The notes beneath the pieces are model-generated. The model was not told the DNA's origin. It saw only the letters and a list, made by a program, of their open reading frames with translations, and ran no database searches. 64,000 nucleotides of DNA, taken from contig NZ_SCHP01000007.1 of the NCBI RefSeq assembly GCF_013607485.1, positions 1 through 64,000 of the forward strand, written 5' to 3'. Position 1 is the stretch's first letter; the number at the start of each line of letters is the position of its first letter. Position numbers and translations under genes: made by a program. This stretch comes from Bombilactobacillus bombi (GTDB lineage: Bacteria > Bacillota > Bacilli > Lactobacillales > Lactobacillaceae). Of this stretch, positions 9,282 through 17,622 are shown in pieces.

Positions 9282-10451
9282 ATGACAACATTAGAAGAGC
9301 GGATGAGTACCGCGGCATTGCAATTGCAGCCCCAGGATATTTTTTTATTTAATGCTCGTGCTTTAAAAACGCCCGGAATTATTAATATGACTGTGGGTGA
9401 GCCGAACTTTAGCACTCCAGAACATATTAAGACAGCGGCTAAAACGGCTATTGATTCTTTACCTGTGCGCTATACTTTGCCCCAGGGTAAAGTGGAATTA
9501 ACCCAAGCAATCGCAGATTTTTTGGCGGCCAAATATCAGCTGCACTATCAGCCAGATTCAGAGATTGTGACAACTATTGGGGTCACTGAAGGAGTTTTTA
9601 CGACTTTAAAGGCTCTTCTGAATCCTGGTGATGAAGTGTTGCTGCCGACACCGTGTTTTACTATTTATGAACCTAATATTCGCTTGAACCAAGGGGTGCC
9701 GGTAATTATTGATACTTCACAGACGGACTTTCGCTTAGACCCAGCGGTATTAGAGCAAACTTTAGCTCAACATCCCCACGCTAAGGCGATTATTCTTAAT
9801 TATCCTAACAACCCTACTGGTGTTACTTATACCAAGGAGCAACTGCAAGCATTAGCTGCTGTCTTGGCACGTTATCAGTTATTTGTAATTAGTGACGAAA
9901 TTTATAGTGAATTATCTTATGATGTTCCTCATACTAGCCTGGCTCAGTTATTACCCGAGCAAACATTATTGCTGAATGGAGTTTCTAAATCTCATGCGAT
10001 GACGGGCTGGCGGGTAGGCTATATTTGCGGACCTCAGGCAATTATGCAGCATATTTTGCATGTACATGAATTGGTGACGACTTCCATTCCCGCAGTTTCT
10101 CAATATGCTGCTCAAGAGGCTTTAACTAACGGTTTGTACGATGCAGCAGTGATGAAGGCTCAGTATCAAGAGCGACGCGATGTTTTGGTTGCGGGATTAC
10201 CGAAGCTCGGTTTTGCGGTGACAAAGCCACAAGGTGCATTTTATATTTTTGCGAAGATTCCCGCTTCGCTCATTCAAGATGATGTACGATTGGCCGAAGA
10301 CTTAATTGCTCAAGAGCAACTAGCAGTTCTGCCGGGCAGTTTCTTTGGTCAAGGCGGCGCTGGTTACCTTCGCATTAGTTACGCTGCCAGCATGGAAAAT
10401 ATCCACTTAACATTGCAGCGCTTGGCTGATTATTTACAGAAAGCGCAATAA
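9282..10451 (+). CDS. Class I/II PLP-dependent aminotransferase (PatA/AraT type)
   Basis: Fold-type I aminotransferase of 389 aa. Seen: the N-terminal GEPNFSTPEHI motif, the substrate/cofactor region NYPNNPTGVTY, the SDEIYSELSY segment with the PLP-ring Asp, the Schiff-base lysine in NGVSKSHAMTGWRVGY, and the C-terminal RISYA arginine. The pattern fits the lactobacillar aromatic aminotransferase/N-acetyl-diaminopimelate aminotransferase (PatA) group; the exact substrate cannot be fixed. A GGGGGAGG ribosome binding site precedes ATG 9282. tyrS follows 21 bases after the stop, compatible with an aromatic amino acid connection. Confidence 0.9.
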   Translation: MTTLEERMSTAALQLQPQDIFLFNARALKTPGIINMTVGEPNFSTPEHIKTAAKTAIDSLPVRYTLPQGKVELTQAIADFLAAKYQLHYQPDSEIVTTIGVTEGVFTTLKALLNPGDEVLLPTPCFTIYEPNIRLNQGVPVIIDTSQTDFRLDPAVLEQTLAQHPHAKAIILNYPNNPTGVTYTKEQLQALAAVLARYQLFVISDEIYSELSYDVPHTSLAQLLPEQTLLLNGVSKSHAMTGWRVGYICGPQAIMQHILHVHELVTTSIPAVSQYAAQEALTNGLYDAAVMKAQYQERRDVLVAGLPKLGFAVTKPQGAFYIFAKIPASLIQDDVRLAEDLIAQEQLAVLPGSFFGQGGAGYLRISYAASMENIHLTLQRLADYLQKAQ

Positions 10452-10472
10452 ATACCTTGAAGGAGAATGACA

Positions 10473-11738
10473 ATGACAAAAAATATTATTGATGAACTGA
10501 CATGGCGGGGAGCTATTAATCAGCAGACGGATGCGGATGGGCTAAAAGACTACGTGAATCACCACCAAATTGCCTTGTACTGTGGAGTGGATCCAACAGG
10601 AGATTCTTTACATGTTGGTCATTTGGTTACTTTCATGATTTTGAAACGTTTTCAGATGTTGGGGCATAAGCCGGTGATTGTTATTGGCGGCGCTACGGGT
10701 TCTATTGGTGATCCTTCCGGTAAAAAATCGGAACGGGTTTTACAGTCAATGGATCAAGTACGCCATAACCAAGATGCTTTAACCAAGCAAATGATTAACT
10801 TGTTTGGGACAGAAAATTTTGAAATTGTTAATAACTATGACTGGCTTTCCAAAATGGATTTGCTGTCTTTTCTCCGGGATTATGGTAAATTATTTAATGT
10901 GAATACCATGCTGAATAAGGAAATTGTGGCCTCACGTTTGGATGTGGGGATTTCTTACACAGAATTTACTTACCAGATTTTGCAGGCGATTGATTTTCTT
11001 ACGTTATACCGTGAACATCAAGTGCAGCTGCAAATTGGCGGTGGCGATCAATGGGGCAATATTACTGCGGGTATTGATTTAATTCACCGTATTGAAGGCT
11101 CCAAGACTCCTGTTTTTGGTTTGACAATTCCTTTATTATTGAAGGCTGACGGGACTAAATTTGGTAAGACTGAAGGCGGCGCGGTATGGCTAGACCCGAA
11201 GAAGACCAGTCCTTACGAATTCTACCAATTCTGGCTTAATACTGATGATCGTGATGTGGTGAAATACTTGAAGTACTTCACATTCTTAACCCAGGATCAA
11301 ATTGAAGACCTAGCACAAAAGATACAAACTGCCCCAGAAAAACGGGAAGCACAACGCACTTTGGCTCAAGAAGTTACTCGTTTTGTTCATGGACAAGCGG
11401 CTGTTGACCAAGCTGAAAAGATTTCCGCAGCACTCTTTTCTGGAGATATTCAGCAGCTAACTTCAGATGAAATTGAGCAAGGTTTTGAATCAGTGCCTTC
11501 AGTTGATTACGCTGGTCAAGAGTGCAATTTAGTAGAATTTTTGGTGGATCAGACCCACATTGAACCTTCACGTCGTCAAGCGCGCGAAGATATTCAAAAT
11601 GGCGCTATTTATGTCAATGGCCAGCGGCAGCAAGATGTCGATTACCAAGTGGATCCGCAAAGTGCTTTTGATGGGCGTTTTGTCATTATTCGCAAGGGTA
11701 AAAAGAAATACACTTTAGTGCGTGTGCAGCACAATTAG
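10473..11738 (+). CDS. tyrS: Tyrosyl-tRNA synthetase
   Basis: Charges tRNA-Tyr with tyrosine. The class I catalytic core shows the HIGH-type motif as HVGH in GDSLHVGHLV, the tyrosine pocket (QIGGGDQWGNI) and the KMSKS-type loop as KFGKT. A C-terminal S4 RNA-binding domain follows (SRRQAREDIQNGAIYVNG). Length 421-423 aa is normal. ATG 10473 is preferred over ATG 10467 because AGGAG at 10461-10465 leaves 7 bases to the former and only 1 to the latter. No T-box leader is present upstream, unlike trpS further on. Confidence 0.97.
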   Translation: MTKNIIDELTWRGAINQQTDADGLKDYVNHHQIALYCGVDPTGDSLHVGHLVTFMILKRFQMLGHKPVIVIGGATGSIGDPSGKKSERVLQSMDQVRHNQDALTKQMINLFGTENFEIVNNYDWLSKMDLLSFLRDYGKLFNVNTMLNKEIVASRLDVGISYTEFTYQILQAIDFLTLYREHQVQLQIGGGDQWGNITAGIDLIHRIEGSKTPVFGLTIPLLLKADGTKFGKTEGGAVWLDPKKTSPYEFYQFWLNTDDRDVVKYLKYFTFLTQDQIEDLAQKIQTAPEKREAQRTLAQEVTRFVHGQAAVDQAEKISAALFSGDIQQLTSDEIEQGFESVPSVDYAGQECNLVEFLVDQTHIEPSRRQAREDIQNGAIYVNGQRQQDVDYQVDPQSAFDGRFVIIRKGKKKYTLVRVQHN

Positions 11739-11784
11739 TAATTAAAAATTCGCTTTGAGCGATTAGAAAGAGATAATAAATAAC

Positions 11785-12537
11785 GTGCAATTTCCCAAGA
11801 GTATTTTTGAAATTAAATTATTAGCAAGAAAAGTCCTCCGGCAACAGCCTAATCGTATTTTACGCTTAGGTTGGGCGCCGTTATTGTTAGTGTTGTTAAT
11901 AGTTTACTTGGCTATGCGGTTGACAACGAGTTTTTATGCGCAATTTACAGGTGCTGTAAGTTATGAACAAATTTATAAGGCGATGAATAGCTGGCTGACT
12001 AATAATCCGCAGATTTATTGGTATGTTATCGAAGGCCGCCTAGCATATTTTTTGATTTTTACGGGGGTTGCCTTTGCTTGCTTGGATTTGTTGCGGCAGC
12101 CAAAACGACAGAGTACTTGGGGTGATGGCTGGCAGGTTTTTTCACAGGCATATTTTTTCCCCGTGATTACTCTGTGGCTGCTAATTTTGATTATTTCTCA
12201 GTTAATTGGCCGTTTGCCGTCGTTTGTTGGCTTATTGCTGGCTTTGATTGTGCGTTATGGCTTGATGTTAACTTATTTTATCTATAAGGATTTAAGCATG
12301 CAAAAGCCCCTTTCTTGGCGGCAGTGGCTTTTGACTTTAAGATTGAGTTGGCAGTTAATGCGCGGCCAAAAGCTGCGGCTGTTCTGGTTAGAAGTGAGTT
12401 TTTGGGGCTGGGATTTATTGAATTACTTTACTTGGGGAATTTTAAGCCTTTATTTGGTGCCTTATAAGGCAGCCAGTTACGCGATTTTTTATCAAGATTT
12501 GGTTAATATTAATGGCCACAAGATTATTATTAAATAA
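11785..12537 (+). CDS. DUF975-like integral membrane protein
   Basis: A 250-aa membrane protein of unknown function, starting with GTG. It has an amphipathic N-terminus (IFEIKLLARKVLRQQPNRI) and about five to six transmembrane segments. The end, SLYLVPYKAASYAIFYQDLV, resembles the conserved C-terminal signature of DUF975 proteins. It stands alone between tyrS and a strong terminator. The family call is moderate and rests on the N- and C-terminal patterns only. Confidence 0.6.
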   Translation: MQFPKSIFEIKLLARKVLRQQPNRILRLGWAPLLLVLLIVYLAMRLTTSFYAQFTGAVSYEQIYKAMNSWLTNNPQIYWYVIEGRLAYFLIFTGVAFACLDLLRQPKRQSTWGDGWQVFSQAYFFPVITLWLLILIISQLIGRLPSFVGLLLALIVRYGLMLTYFIYKDLSMQKPLSWRQWLLTLRLSWQLMRGQKLRLFWLEVSFWGWDLLNYFTWGILSLYLVPYKAASYAIFYQDLVNINGHKIIIK

Positions 12538-12538
12538 A

Positions 12539-12577
12539 AGGAGTCGGAACAAGATTTTGTTCCAACTCCTTTTTTAT
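12539..12577 (+). terminator. Terminator between convergent genes
   Basis: AGGAGTCGGAAC pairs with GTTCCAACTCCT (one bulge) and is followed by a T-run on the plus strand. The leading A-rich side allows it to serve the minus-strand regulator gene too. Confidence 0.85.
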
Positions 12578-12629
12578 AATTCAATATTGGGTTTTCAGGG
12601 TTCTGGTTAGGCAGAACTTTTTTAGCTGA

Positions 12630-13298
12630 CTACGATTTTTGTGCAGAATGAGCTTTTTCAACAAAAATAAAATCGGTCGTTTTTTTGCTTAAAGTCAATG
12701 TTTCGCCGGTATCGGTTTGAATTAATAAAGAGTCATCAAAGGGCAGCTGCTTTAAAACAGTGACAGTTTGGTTTAGTTTTAAGTTGAGCTGGGCAAAGTA
12801 ATCGAGGAATTCACGATTATCAAAGATCCGCACAATTTTGACAGGGGTCTGCAGCTTGACTTCACTTAAGACCAAATCATCATCATCCGTTTCGCCTTGA
12901 CCGTTGCCGGGAATGATACCGCCATGGGGACATTTTTGAGGATAATTGAGGAATTTATTGAGAGCTTGCACTAATTTGTCATCTGTACAATGTTCCAAAG
13001 AATCCGCCGCTTGATGAACGTTATTAGTGGTATAATGAAGTTTGTCAGTTAAGAAAAACTCCCAAAGTCGGTGTTTTTTTACCAATCTTTCAGCTTCTTG
13101 GCGCCCTTTTTTTGTCAGGGCAATTGCATTATAAGGAGTGTGTTCGATAAAACCGCTTTGGGATAAATTTAAAAGCATTTCCGTAACTGAGGGCGCACTG
13201 ACATGCATCATTTCGGCTAGGCGTTTATTAGTAACTTTTTGAAAACTATGCTGCAGCTCGAAAATATTTTTGAGATAATCTTCTTGACTGGGAGACAA
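12630..13298 (-). CDS. DtxR/MntR-family metal-dependent transcriptional regulator
   Basis: A 222-aa metal-sensing repressor, probably for manganese or iron uptake genes. An N-terminal winged helix (EDYLKNIFELQ...VSAPSVTEMLLNLSQSGFI) is followed by the dimerisation/metal region with the CPHGGIIPG signature and a C-terminal FeoA/SH3-like domain (residues ~150-215). The start is TTG 13298, with AGAGGT suitably upstream; no ATG lies near. It is divergent from an HdeD-like membrane protein with an 84-base shared intergenic region. Whether the ligand is Mn or Fe cannot be settled from sequence; in lactobacilli Mn is the common case. Confidence 0.9.
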   Translation of the reverse strand: MSPSQEDYLKNIFELQHSFQKVTNKRLAEMMHVSAPSVTEMLLNLSQSGFIEHTPYNAIALTKKGRQEAERLVKKHRLWEFFLTDKLHYTTNNVHQAADSLEHCTDDKLVQALNKFLNYPQKCPHGGIIPGNGQGETDDDDLVLSEVKLQTPVKIVRIFDNREFLDYFAQLNLKLNQTVTVLKQLPFDDSLLIQTDTGETLTLSKKTTDFIFVEKAHSAQKS

Positions 13299-13382
13299 TT
13301 ATGTAACCTCTTTTATAAAGTTGATAGTCTTATTATACGGTGTTGTTGGTGCGGGCGCAATTTATTTAGGGGGAGTTTGGCA

Positions 13383-13904
13383 ATGAGTAGGACACAACGT
13401 TTTGATTGGTTAAGTTTAATTATTGGTATTTTTTCGGTAGTAGTCGGCGTGCAGATTTTACGTAATCCAGTTTCTGGATTGATATCAATTATGATATTGT
13501 TAGGTGCTTTTTCGCTGGTGCGGGGCTGTTATCAACTTTGGCTGGCCGCTAAGATCCATCAAATCATGATGCGCAGCCGGGTGGGGTGGCTAATCTTTTC
13601 CGGTGTGATTGATATTATTTTAGGATTAGTGTTTTTGTTTAATTTTCCTTTAGGTTTGACGACTTTAATTTATATTTTGGCTTTTTGGTTTATTATTGAT
13701 GGGGTGGCTGAATTGAGCCTGGCCCCAATTTATCGGCGTGTCGGCAAAAGCTACCATTGGTTAATTATTATTTTAGCGATTCTAAGTATTGTTGCAGGTA
13801 TTACACTGCTATTTCGGCCATTGATTGGTGGCGTTTTGATTGTTTCGCTAGCGGCGGTTTACTTTTTTATGGCCGGCATTTTAGAAATTATCGAAGCATT
13901 TTAA
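13383..13904 (+). CDS. HdeD/DUF308-family membrane protein
   Basis: A 173-aa protein with six hydrophobic segments arranged as paired repeats (GIFSVVVGVQILRNPVSGL and AILSIVAGITLLFRPLIGG), typical of the DUF308/HdeD family linked in enterobacteria to acid resistance; its role in lactobacilli is not established. ATG 13383 is chosen because AGGGGGAG lies 8-10 bases upstream; the frame is open further upstream but enters the promoter region of the divergent regulator. Confidence 0.78.
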   Translation: MSRTQRFDWLSLIIGIFSVVVGVQILRNPVSGLISIMILLGAFSLVRGCYQLWLAAKIHQIMMRSRVGWLIFSGVIDIILGLVFLFNFPLGLTTLIYILAFWFIIDGVAELSLAPIYRRVGKSYHWLIIILAILSIVAGITLLFRPLIGGVLIVSLAAVYFFMAGILEIIEAF

Positions 13905-13914
13905 GTATTTACAT

Positions 13915-13953
13915 ATCAGAAAACATCTTATTGCGGGTGTTTTCTGATTTTTT
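13915..13953 (+). terminator. Terminator after the HdeD-like gene
   Basis: ATCAGAAAACA and TGTTTTCTGAT form a stem around a short centre and are followed by a T-run. Confidence 0.8.
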
Positions 13954-14014
13954 GATGTAATAGCAATGTATGGGGTTGGAGCAATTATTTCTGAAATTTA
14001 TGCCGAATTTGCTC

Positions 14015-14042
14015 TTGCAAAATTATAATTTTTTGGTATTAT
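14015..14042 (+). promoter_or_regulatory. Promoter of the tRNA-Thr gene
   Basis: TTGCAA at 14015-14020 and TATTAT at 14037-14042 are separated by 16 bases and end 16 bases before the mature tRNA start. Confidence 0.6.
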
Positions 14043-14058
14043 AGTTAAGTACTGAGTT

Positions 14059-14131
14059 GCCATCTTAGCTCAGCAGGTAGAGCGCCACCGTGGTAAGGTG
14101 GAGGTCGTCGGTCCGAATCCGATAGATGGCT
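14059..14131 (+). tRNA. tRNA-Thr (anticodon GGT)
   Basis: A complete 73-nt cloverleaf can be folded by eye. The acceptor arms GCCATCT/AGATGGC pair fully, the D-arm is GCTC/GAGC, the anticodon stem CCACC/GGTGG closes the loop GTGGTAA (anticodon GGT), and the T-stem is GTCGG/CCGAT with one G-T pair. CCA is not encoded. Two positions are unusual: G at position 32 of the anticodon loop, and C at position 55 in the T-loop (TCCGAAT instead of TTCGAAT), where U is nearly universal. A terminator follows directly. Confidence 0.9.
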
Positions 14132-14145
14132 TATATTGTGGTAAT

Positions 14146-14173
14146 AAGCATCCTCAAAGGGGATGCTTTTTTA
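14146..14173 (+). terminator. Terminator after tRNA-Thr
   Basis: AAGCATCC and GGATGCTT form an 8-bp stem with a 7-base loop, followed by TTTTT. Confidence 0.88.
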
Positions 14174-14283
14174 TTTGGTAAATTTTGCTGATAAATTAGG
14201 AATTTATTGGTATAATTAATATTATTTAATCCAATCCCTTATTAAGGTTTTTTGATAGGGTAGATGTTTTTTAATTTATTATT

Positions 14284-14297
14284 TGTAATCGTTTTCG
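14284..14297 (+). promoter_or_regulatory. Candidate catabolite-responsive element (cre)
   Basis: TGTAATCGTTTTCG matches the CcpA cre consensus TGWAANCGNTNWCA at 13 of 14 positions (last base differs). It lies 19 bases upstream of the MFS gene start and about 70 bases downstream of a TATAAT at 14211-14216, a position suited to roadblock repression by CcpA. Confidence 0.5.
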
Positions 14298-14316
14298 ATT
14301 AAGTGAGGTGCTTTTA

Positions 14317-15528
14317 ATGGAAAAGAAGACGCAAACTCCAGTTAAGCGTGGCGGCATGGCCATGGTTATTGCCTTAATGACTGGGTATTCGGTAATTTAT
14401 ATGGATAAGCAGATGATTTCGGCTGCTGTTGTTCCTATTACGCAGCAATTTCATTTGGCCTCCCAGCAAGCGGGTTTTATTATGAGTGCGTTTTTTCTGG
14501 CGTACTGCTTGATGAGTATTCCTGCAGGCTGGTTAGTAGATAAGTTTGGCTCGAAGAATATTTTAATGCTTTCCATGATTTTAACAGCTGTTTTTGCTTA
14601 TGCATTTGGCTGGTCCAGTGGGTTGTTGTTCTTTATTTTGATGCGTTTTGGCTCGGGGGTTGGACATAGTGGTTATCCATCAGCAGCTTCCAAAGCCATT
14701 GCCGAGAATTTTGACAGCGACAAACGGGTATTTATGCAGTCAGCAATTTTGACTACTACTGGTATTGGGGCGATTTTAGCCTATGCTGTGGGGACGCGCG
14801 TGATTGCTATTAATTGGCGGTATGGCTATGTGTTATTAGGGACGTTATTTGTTGTGGCTTTTTTCTTTGTAACTTTCTTTGTCCCAAAAGATCAAAAACA
14901 AGTCCAAGCGGTTACTACTACTAAAAAGGTGGGCTTAGGCAAAGTCTTAAAAGACCCTAATGTGATTGTTTTGGCATTGGTATTGGTTTTGATTAATGTG
15001 GCTGCTTATGGCAGTTCTTCGTGGATGGTGACTTTTTTGACTAAGAGTTATCATTTGTCTTTAAAGGCTGCGGGTAATATCTTGGCGGTTAATGCAATTT
15101 GGCAAATTGTCGGCAGTCTAGGCAGCGGTATGGTCTTGACTAAATGGTTTGCCGGCCAACAAAAGAAATTTATTGTGACAACTGCTGCTATTGGAATGTT
15201 GTCCACAGCGGTTATGGTTTCTGTACATAATTTGCTTTTGGTGACAGTAATGTTAGCTATTTCTAATTTGACGATTGTAGCGACTTTTACGGGTTCTTTT
15301 ACATGGTCTCAGCGCTTGTTCAGCAAAGACCGCATTGGATCCGCTACGGGAATTTTGAATTTTGGAGGAACCTTTGGCGGTGTCATTGGACCTTCTTTAG
15401 CTGGATTTTTAGTAGACTTATTTAAGGGTAGTTTTGTGGTAGCCTTTTTGGTTTTAGGAGCGTTATTATTTGTGAGTGGTTTATTAACTTTATTTATTAG
15501 AGCTCCTAAACTAGAGAATAGTAATTAA
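14317..15528 (+). CDS. MFS transporter (ACS/OPA-like)
   Basis: About 403 aa with 12 predicted transmembrane segments. Family marks: DRxGS-like loop in GWLVDKFGSKNIL between TM2 and TM3, and the GVGHSGYPSAASKAIAENF region resembling anion:cation symporter/organophosphate-type carriers. The substrate is unknown. The start is ATG 14317 with GTGAGGTG upstream; GTG 14308 lies inside that ribosome binding site. A cre-like site upstream suggests catabolite control, which would fit an alternative carbon substrate. It stands as a single-gene unit between two terminators. Confidence 0.85.
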   Translation: MEKKTQTPVKRGGMAMVIALMTGYSVIYMDKQMISAAVVPITQQFHLASQQAGFIMSAFFLAYCLMSIPAGWLVDKFGSKNILMLSMILTAVFAYAFGWSSGLLFFILMRFGSGVGHSGYPSAASKAIAENFDSDKRVFMQSAILTTTGIGAILAYAVGTRVIAINWRYGYVLLGTLFVVAFFFVTFFVPKDQKQVQAVTTTKKVGLGKVLKDPNVIVLALVLVLINVAAYGSSSWMVTFLTKSYHLSLKAAGNILAVNAIWQIVGSLGSGMVLTKWFAGQQKKFIVTTAAIGMLSTAVMVSVHNLLLVTVMLAISNLTIVATFTGSFTWSQRLFSKDRIGSATGILNFGGTFGGVIGPSLAGFLVDLFKGSFVVAFLVLGALLFVSGLLTLFIRAPKLENSN

Positions 15529-15540
15529 GGTCATTAAATA

Positions 15541-15576
15541 AAAAAATCTTCCAAGCAATTGCTTGGAAGATTTTTT
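15541..15576. terminator. Bidirectional terminator
   Basis: A perfect palindromic hairpin (AATCTTCCAAGCAA / TTGCTTGGAAGATT) flanked by A-run and T-run lies between the convergent MFS and lipoprotein genes and can terminate both. Confidence 0.92.
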
Positions 15577-15586
15577 ATTATCAAAC

Positions 15587-16303
15587 TTATTTAGTAACAT
15601 TGACAGTTAATTTTTTGCCTTCAACTAAGGTTGTTAAGTGGTAACCTTGGATATCTTTAGTTTGACTTTTGCCCTTGTTCTTTTTGGCTTGGTCAACTAA
15701 GTCAGTTAGGTCCGCTTTCTTAATACCTAAACCAGAAGCCATTGCACTAACATGAGATTTGACTTCAGAACTAGTAATATCAGTAATTTCTAACTGCATA
15801 CTATAAATATGTGTCTCATCACTTAAGAAATGATAGGTAGTTGTTGGACTAAACATTAAATCTAAAGGACGATCTAATTTTGGTGTTTTAGTTGGCATTT
15901 TAGCTTGCATTTTCTTAGAATTGTTAAAGTTTTTGGCAAACTTTGCACTGCTAATCACTACTTTAGGCTTTTTAACAGTTACTTTAATTGGCTTACTTAA
16001 ATTTTGCTTTTGGCTGACTGTTACTTTACGAGTATTTAAAGAAGCAGGTAAGGTAATTGTAAAACGCTTATTTTTGATTGTTGTAGAATCTTTAGCGTTA
16101 TCGGCAACTTGATAATAAACCTTACTGCCCTTAGTGGATGTACCACTGATTTGTTGTTTTAATCCATTATTACTAGGAGTTACTTGGGCACTAAAAGGCT
16201 TAATTGGCTGATTGGTGTTAGATTTACTAGAATTGTTGTTGGCACAGCCGGTCAACAAAATTGCTAAGCCCGCAACCGCAGTCGCTACTTTTTTACTAAA
16301 CAT
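15587..16303 (-). CDS. Putative lipoprotein of unknown function
   Basis: A 238-aa exported protein. The signal peptide ends in a lipobox, AILLTGC, with Cys20 as the predicted lipidation site. A Ser/Asn-rich linker follows, then an Ig-like stretch (residues ~40-115, with repeated short beta-strand patterns such as GSKVYYQV and KRFTITLP), and a C-terminal region with DITSSEVKSHVSAMASGLG. No enzymatic motif is visible and the family is not recognised. Confidence 0.75.
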   Translation of the reverse strand: MFSKKVATAVAGLAILLTGCANNNSSKSNTNQPIKPFSAQVTPSNNGLKQQISGTSTKGSKVYYQVADNAKDSTTIKNKRFTITLPASLNTRKVTVSQKQNLSKPIKVTVKKPKVVISSAKFAKNFNNSKKMQAKMPTKTPKLDRPLDLMFSPTTTYHFLSDETHIYSMQLEITDITSSEVKSHVSAMASGLGIKKADLTDLVDQAKKNKGKSQTKDIQGYHLTTLVEGKKLTVNVTK

Positions 16304-16459
16304 TAATTATAACCACACTTTCTTTTATTATATAAACTTCATTATACCAGTTTTTACATTGATAGTTATGAAGAAACAGTGATTTTTGGAAATGATTTGA
16401 GGTGTTTAGCTTGCTAATGTTATAATGCCTAGGTAAATATAAAATTTGGGAGAAAGTTT

Positions 16460-17131
16460 ATGCAAGCACTCAAAACACCATCAATTCGCCTTACTTGGTA
16501 CGCAATTTGGTTAATTTTAGTTGTTTTTTCTCAAAAATTAGAACAATTGTGCCTTAGCAATAAGGGACTTCATCCGGTAGCTGTGGTCTTTTTTTTGGCT
16601 TTTTCGCTTGCTACTTTGTTTTTGATGTTACTGCGTTATCGCCATGAACAACGTTATTTTGTTAAGCTACATACAGGTTTATTAGAGGGGATTACTGAAT
16701 TTTTTGGTCTGATTATATTTGCAACTATCACTATTGGCGTTTTTATGTTGTTGGTTAGTTATTTGAAAGCTATGGGTCATTTTCCCTCATTAATTAATCG
16801 CAGTGATTATTTAGAGCGCGGTTCAGCGGCCTTTTGGTTCGATTTACTCGCGAGTGCCTTTATTATTGCGATTGAACAGCAGTTTGTGACAGTGGGATTT
16901 TTCTTTAATTACTTTATGCGGCGTAATTCACTCGGAGGCGCTTTTTTGGGAGTCTTTTTAAGCGGCCTCATTTTTGGAGCTTTGAATTTTGAAGTTTGGC
17001 ATTGGATCAATTTCTTTATTTATGTTTCAATTGGCTGGATGCTAGCAACGGTTTATTTGTCGACGCAAAATTTACGAGTTTGTATGCTGATAGCAATTTT
17101 TATAGCATTATTAAAAGTGATATTAATTTAA
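16460..17131 (+). CDS. Degenerate CPBP (CAAX-protease-like) membrane protein
   Basis: A 223-aa membrane protein with about six to seven hydrophobic segments. The last 90 residues follow the CPBP/Abi layout, but the catalytic positions look lost: motif 1 (EExxxR) reads E139-Q140-Q-F-V-T, motif 2 (FxxxH) reads F172-G-A-L-N176, and the third histidine is not evident. A protease role is therefore unlikely; such relatives sometimes act as scaffold or immunity-type proteins, but that is inference. GGGAG precedes ATG 16460. Confidence 0.6.
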   Translation: MQALKTPSIRLTWYAIWLILVVFSQKLEQLCLSNKGLHPVAVVFFLAFSLATLFLMLLRYRHEQRYFVKLHTGLLEGITEFFGLIIFATITIGVFMLLVSYLKAMGHFPSLINRSDYLERGSAAFWFDLLASAFIIAIEQQFVTVGFFFNYFMRRNSLGGAFLGVFLSGLIFGALNFEVWHWINFFIYVSIGWMLATVYLSTQNLRVCMLIAIFIALLKVILI

Positions 17132-17162
17132 TCTGTGAATATATGCTGTAGTATTCAAAGCG

Positions 17163-17197
17163 GAGTGCGGACAATTTTTGTCCGCACTCTTTTTTGT
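17163..17197 (+). terminator. Terminator after the CPBP-like gene
   Basis: GAGTGCGGACA and TGTCCGCACTC form an 11-bp stem followed by TTTTTT. Confidence 0.92.
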
Positions 17198-17291
17198 TAT
17201 TAAGTGGATTTTCAGCTAAGCTACTGACAAGTTTAATAACACCGACAGTTTTTACAAATTTTTTCGGTCCTGAAAAAAATTAAATAAAAGC

Positions 17292-17320
17292 TTGACATTT
17301 ATTAGATTGGTCTTTATTAT
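17292..17320 (+). promoter_or_regulatory. Promoter of the brnQ T-box transcript
   Basis: TTGACA at 17292-17297 and TATTAT at 17315-17320 with a 17-base spacer, a near-consensus sigma-A promoter starting the leader RNA. Confidence 0.82.
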
Positions 17321-17334
17321 ATTAGTAATTCATT

Positions 17335-17598
17335 AGAAAACAATGAGAAAGACGAGTTATAATAAACCCACTATCAAGCGAGCTTCAATTGGTGTAAGGA
17401 AGCTAGATGGCTATTATAACAATCACTTTTGAGTTATGCGGTGAAATTGGTAGCTGGCATTGGGACATCCATTATCATGTAATACGTATAGTCATGAGGC
17501 TATATGTGAAGAGAAACTGCGGTTATTAGTTTCTAAAAAAAGGTGGTACCGTGCTAGAGCGCCCTTTAACTATTTTTAGTTGGTTAAGGGCGTTTTTA
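17335..17598 (+). promoter_or_regulatory. T-box riboswitch, isoleucine specifier, upstream of brnQ
   Basis: The leader ends in a canonical T-box sequence AGGTGGTACCGTG at 17541-17553, followed by a terminator (CGCCCTTTAAC / GTTAAGGGCG, 17560-17592) and a T-run. Stem I is readable: GTTATAATA in the 5' strand pairs with TATTATAAC in the 3' strand, with the AGCGAG and GGTGTAAG apical motifs between them. The 3' side of the internal loop that follows reads AATCAC, giving ATC as specifier codon. Uncharged tRNA-Ile(GAU) should stabilise the antiterminator and switch on the branched-chain amino acid carrier. Confidence 0.9.
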
Positions 17599-17622
17599 TA
17601 TTAAAAAGGGGAGGAAATAACT

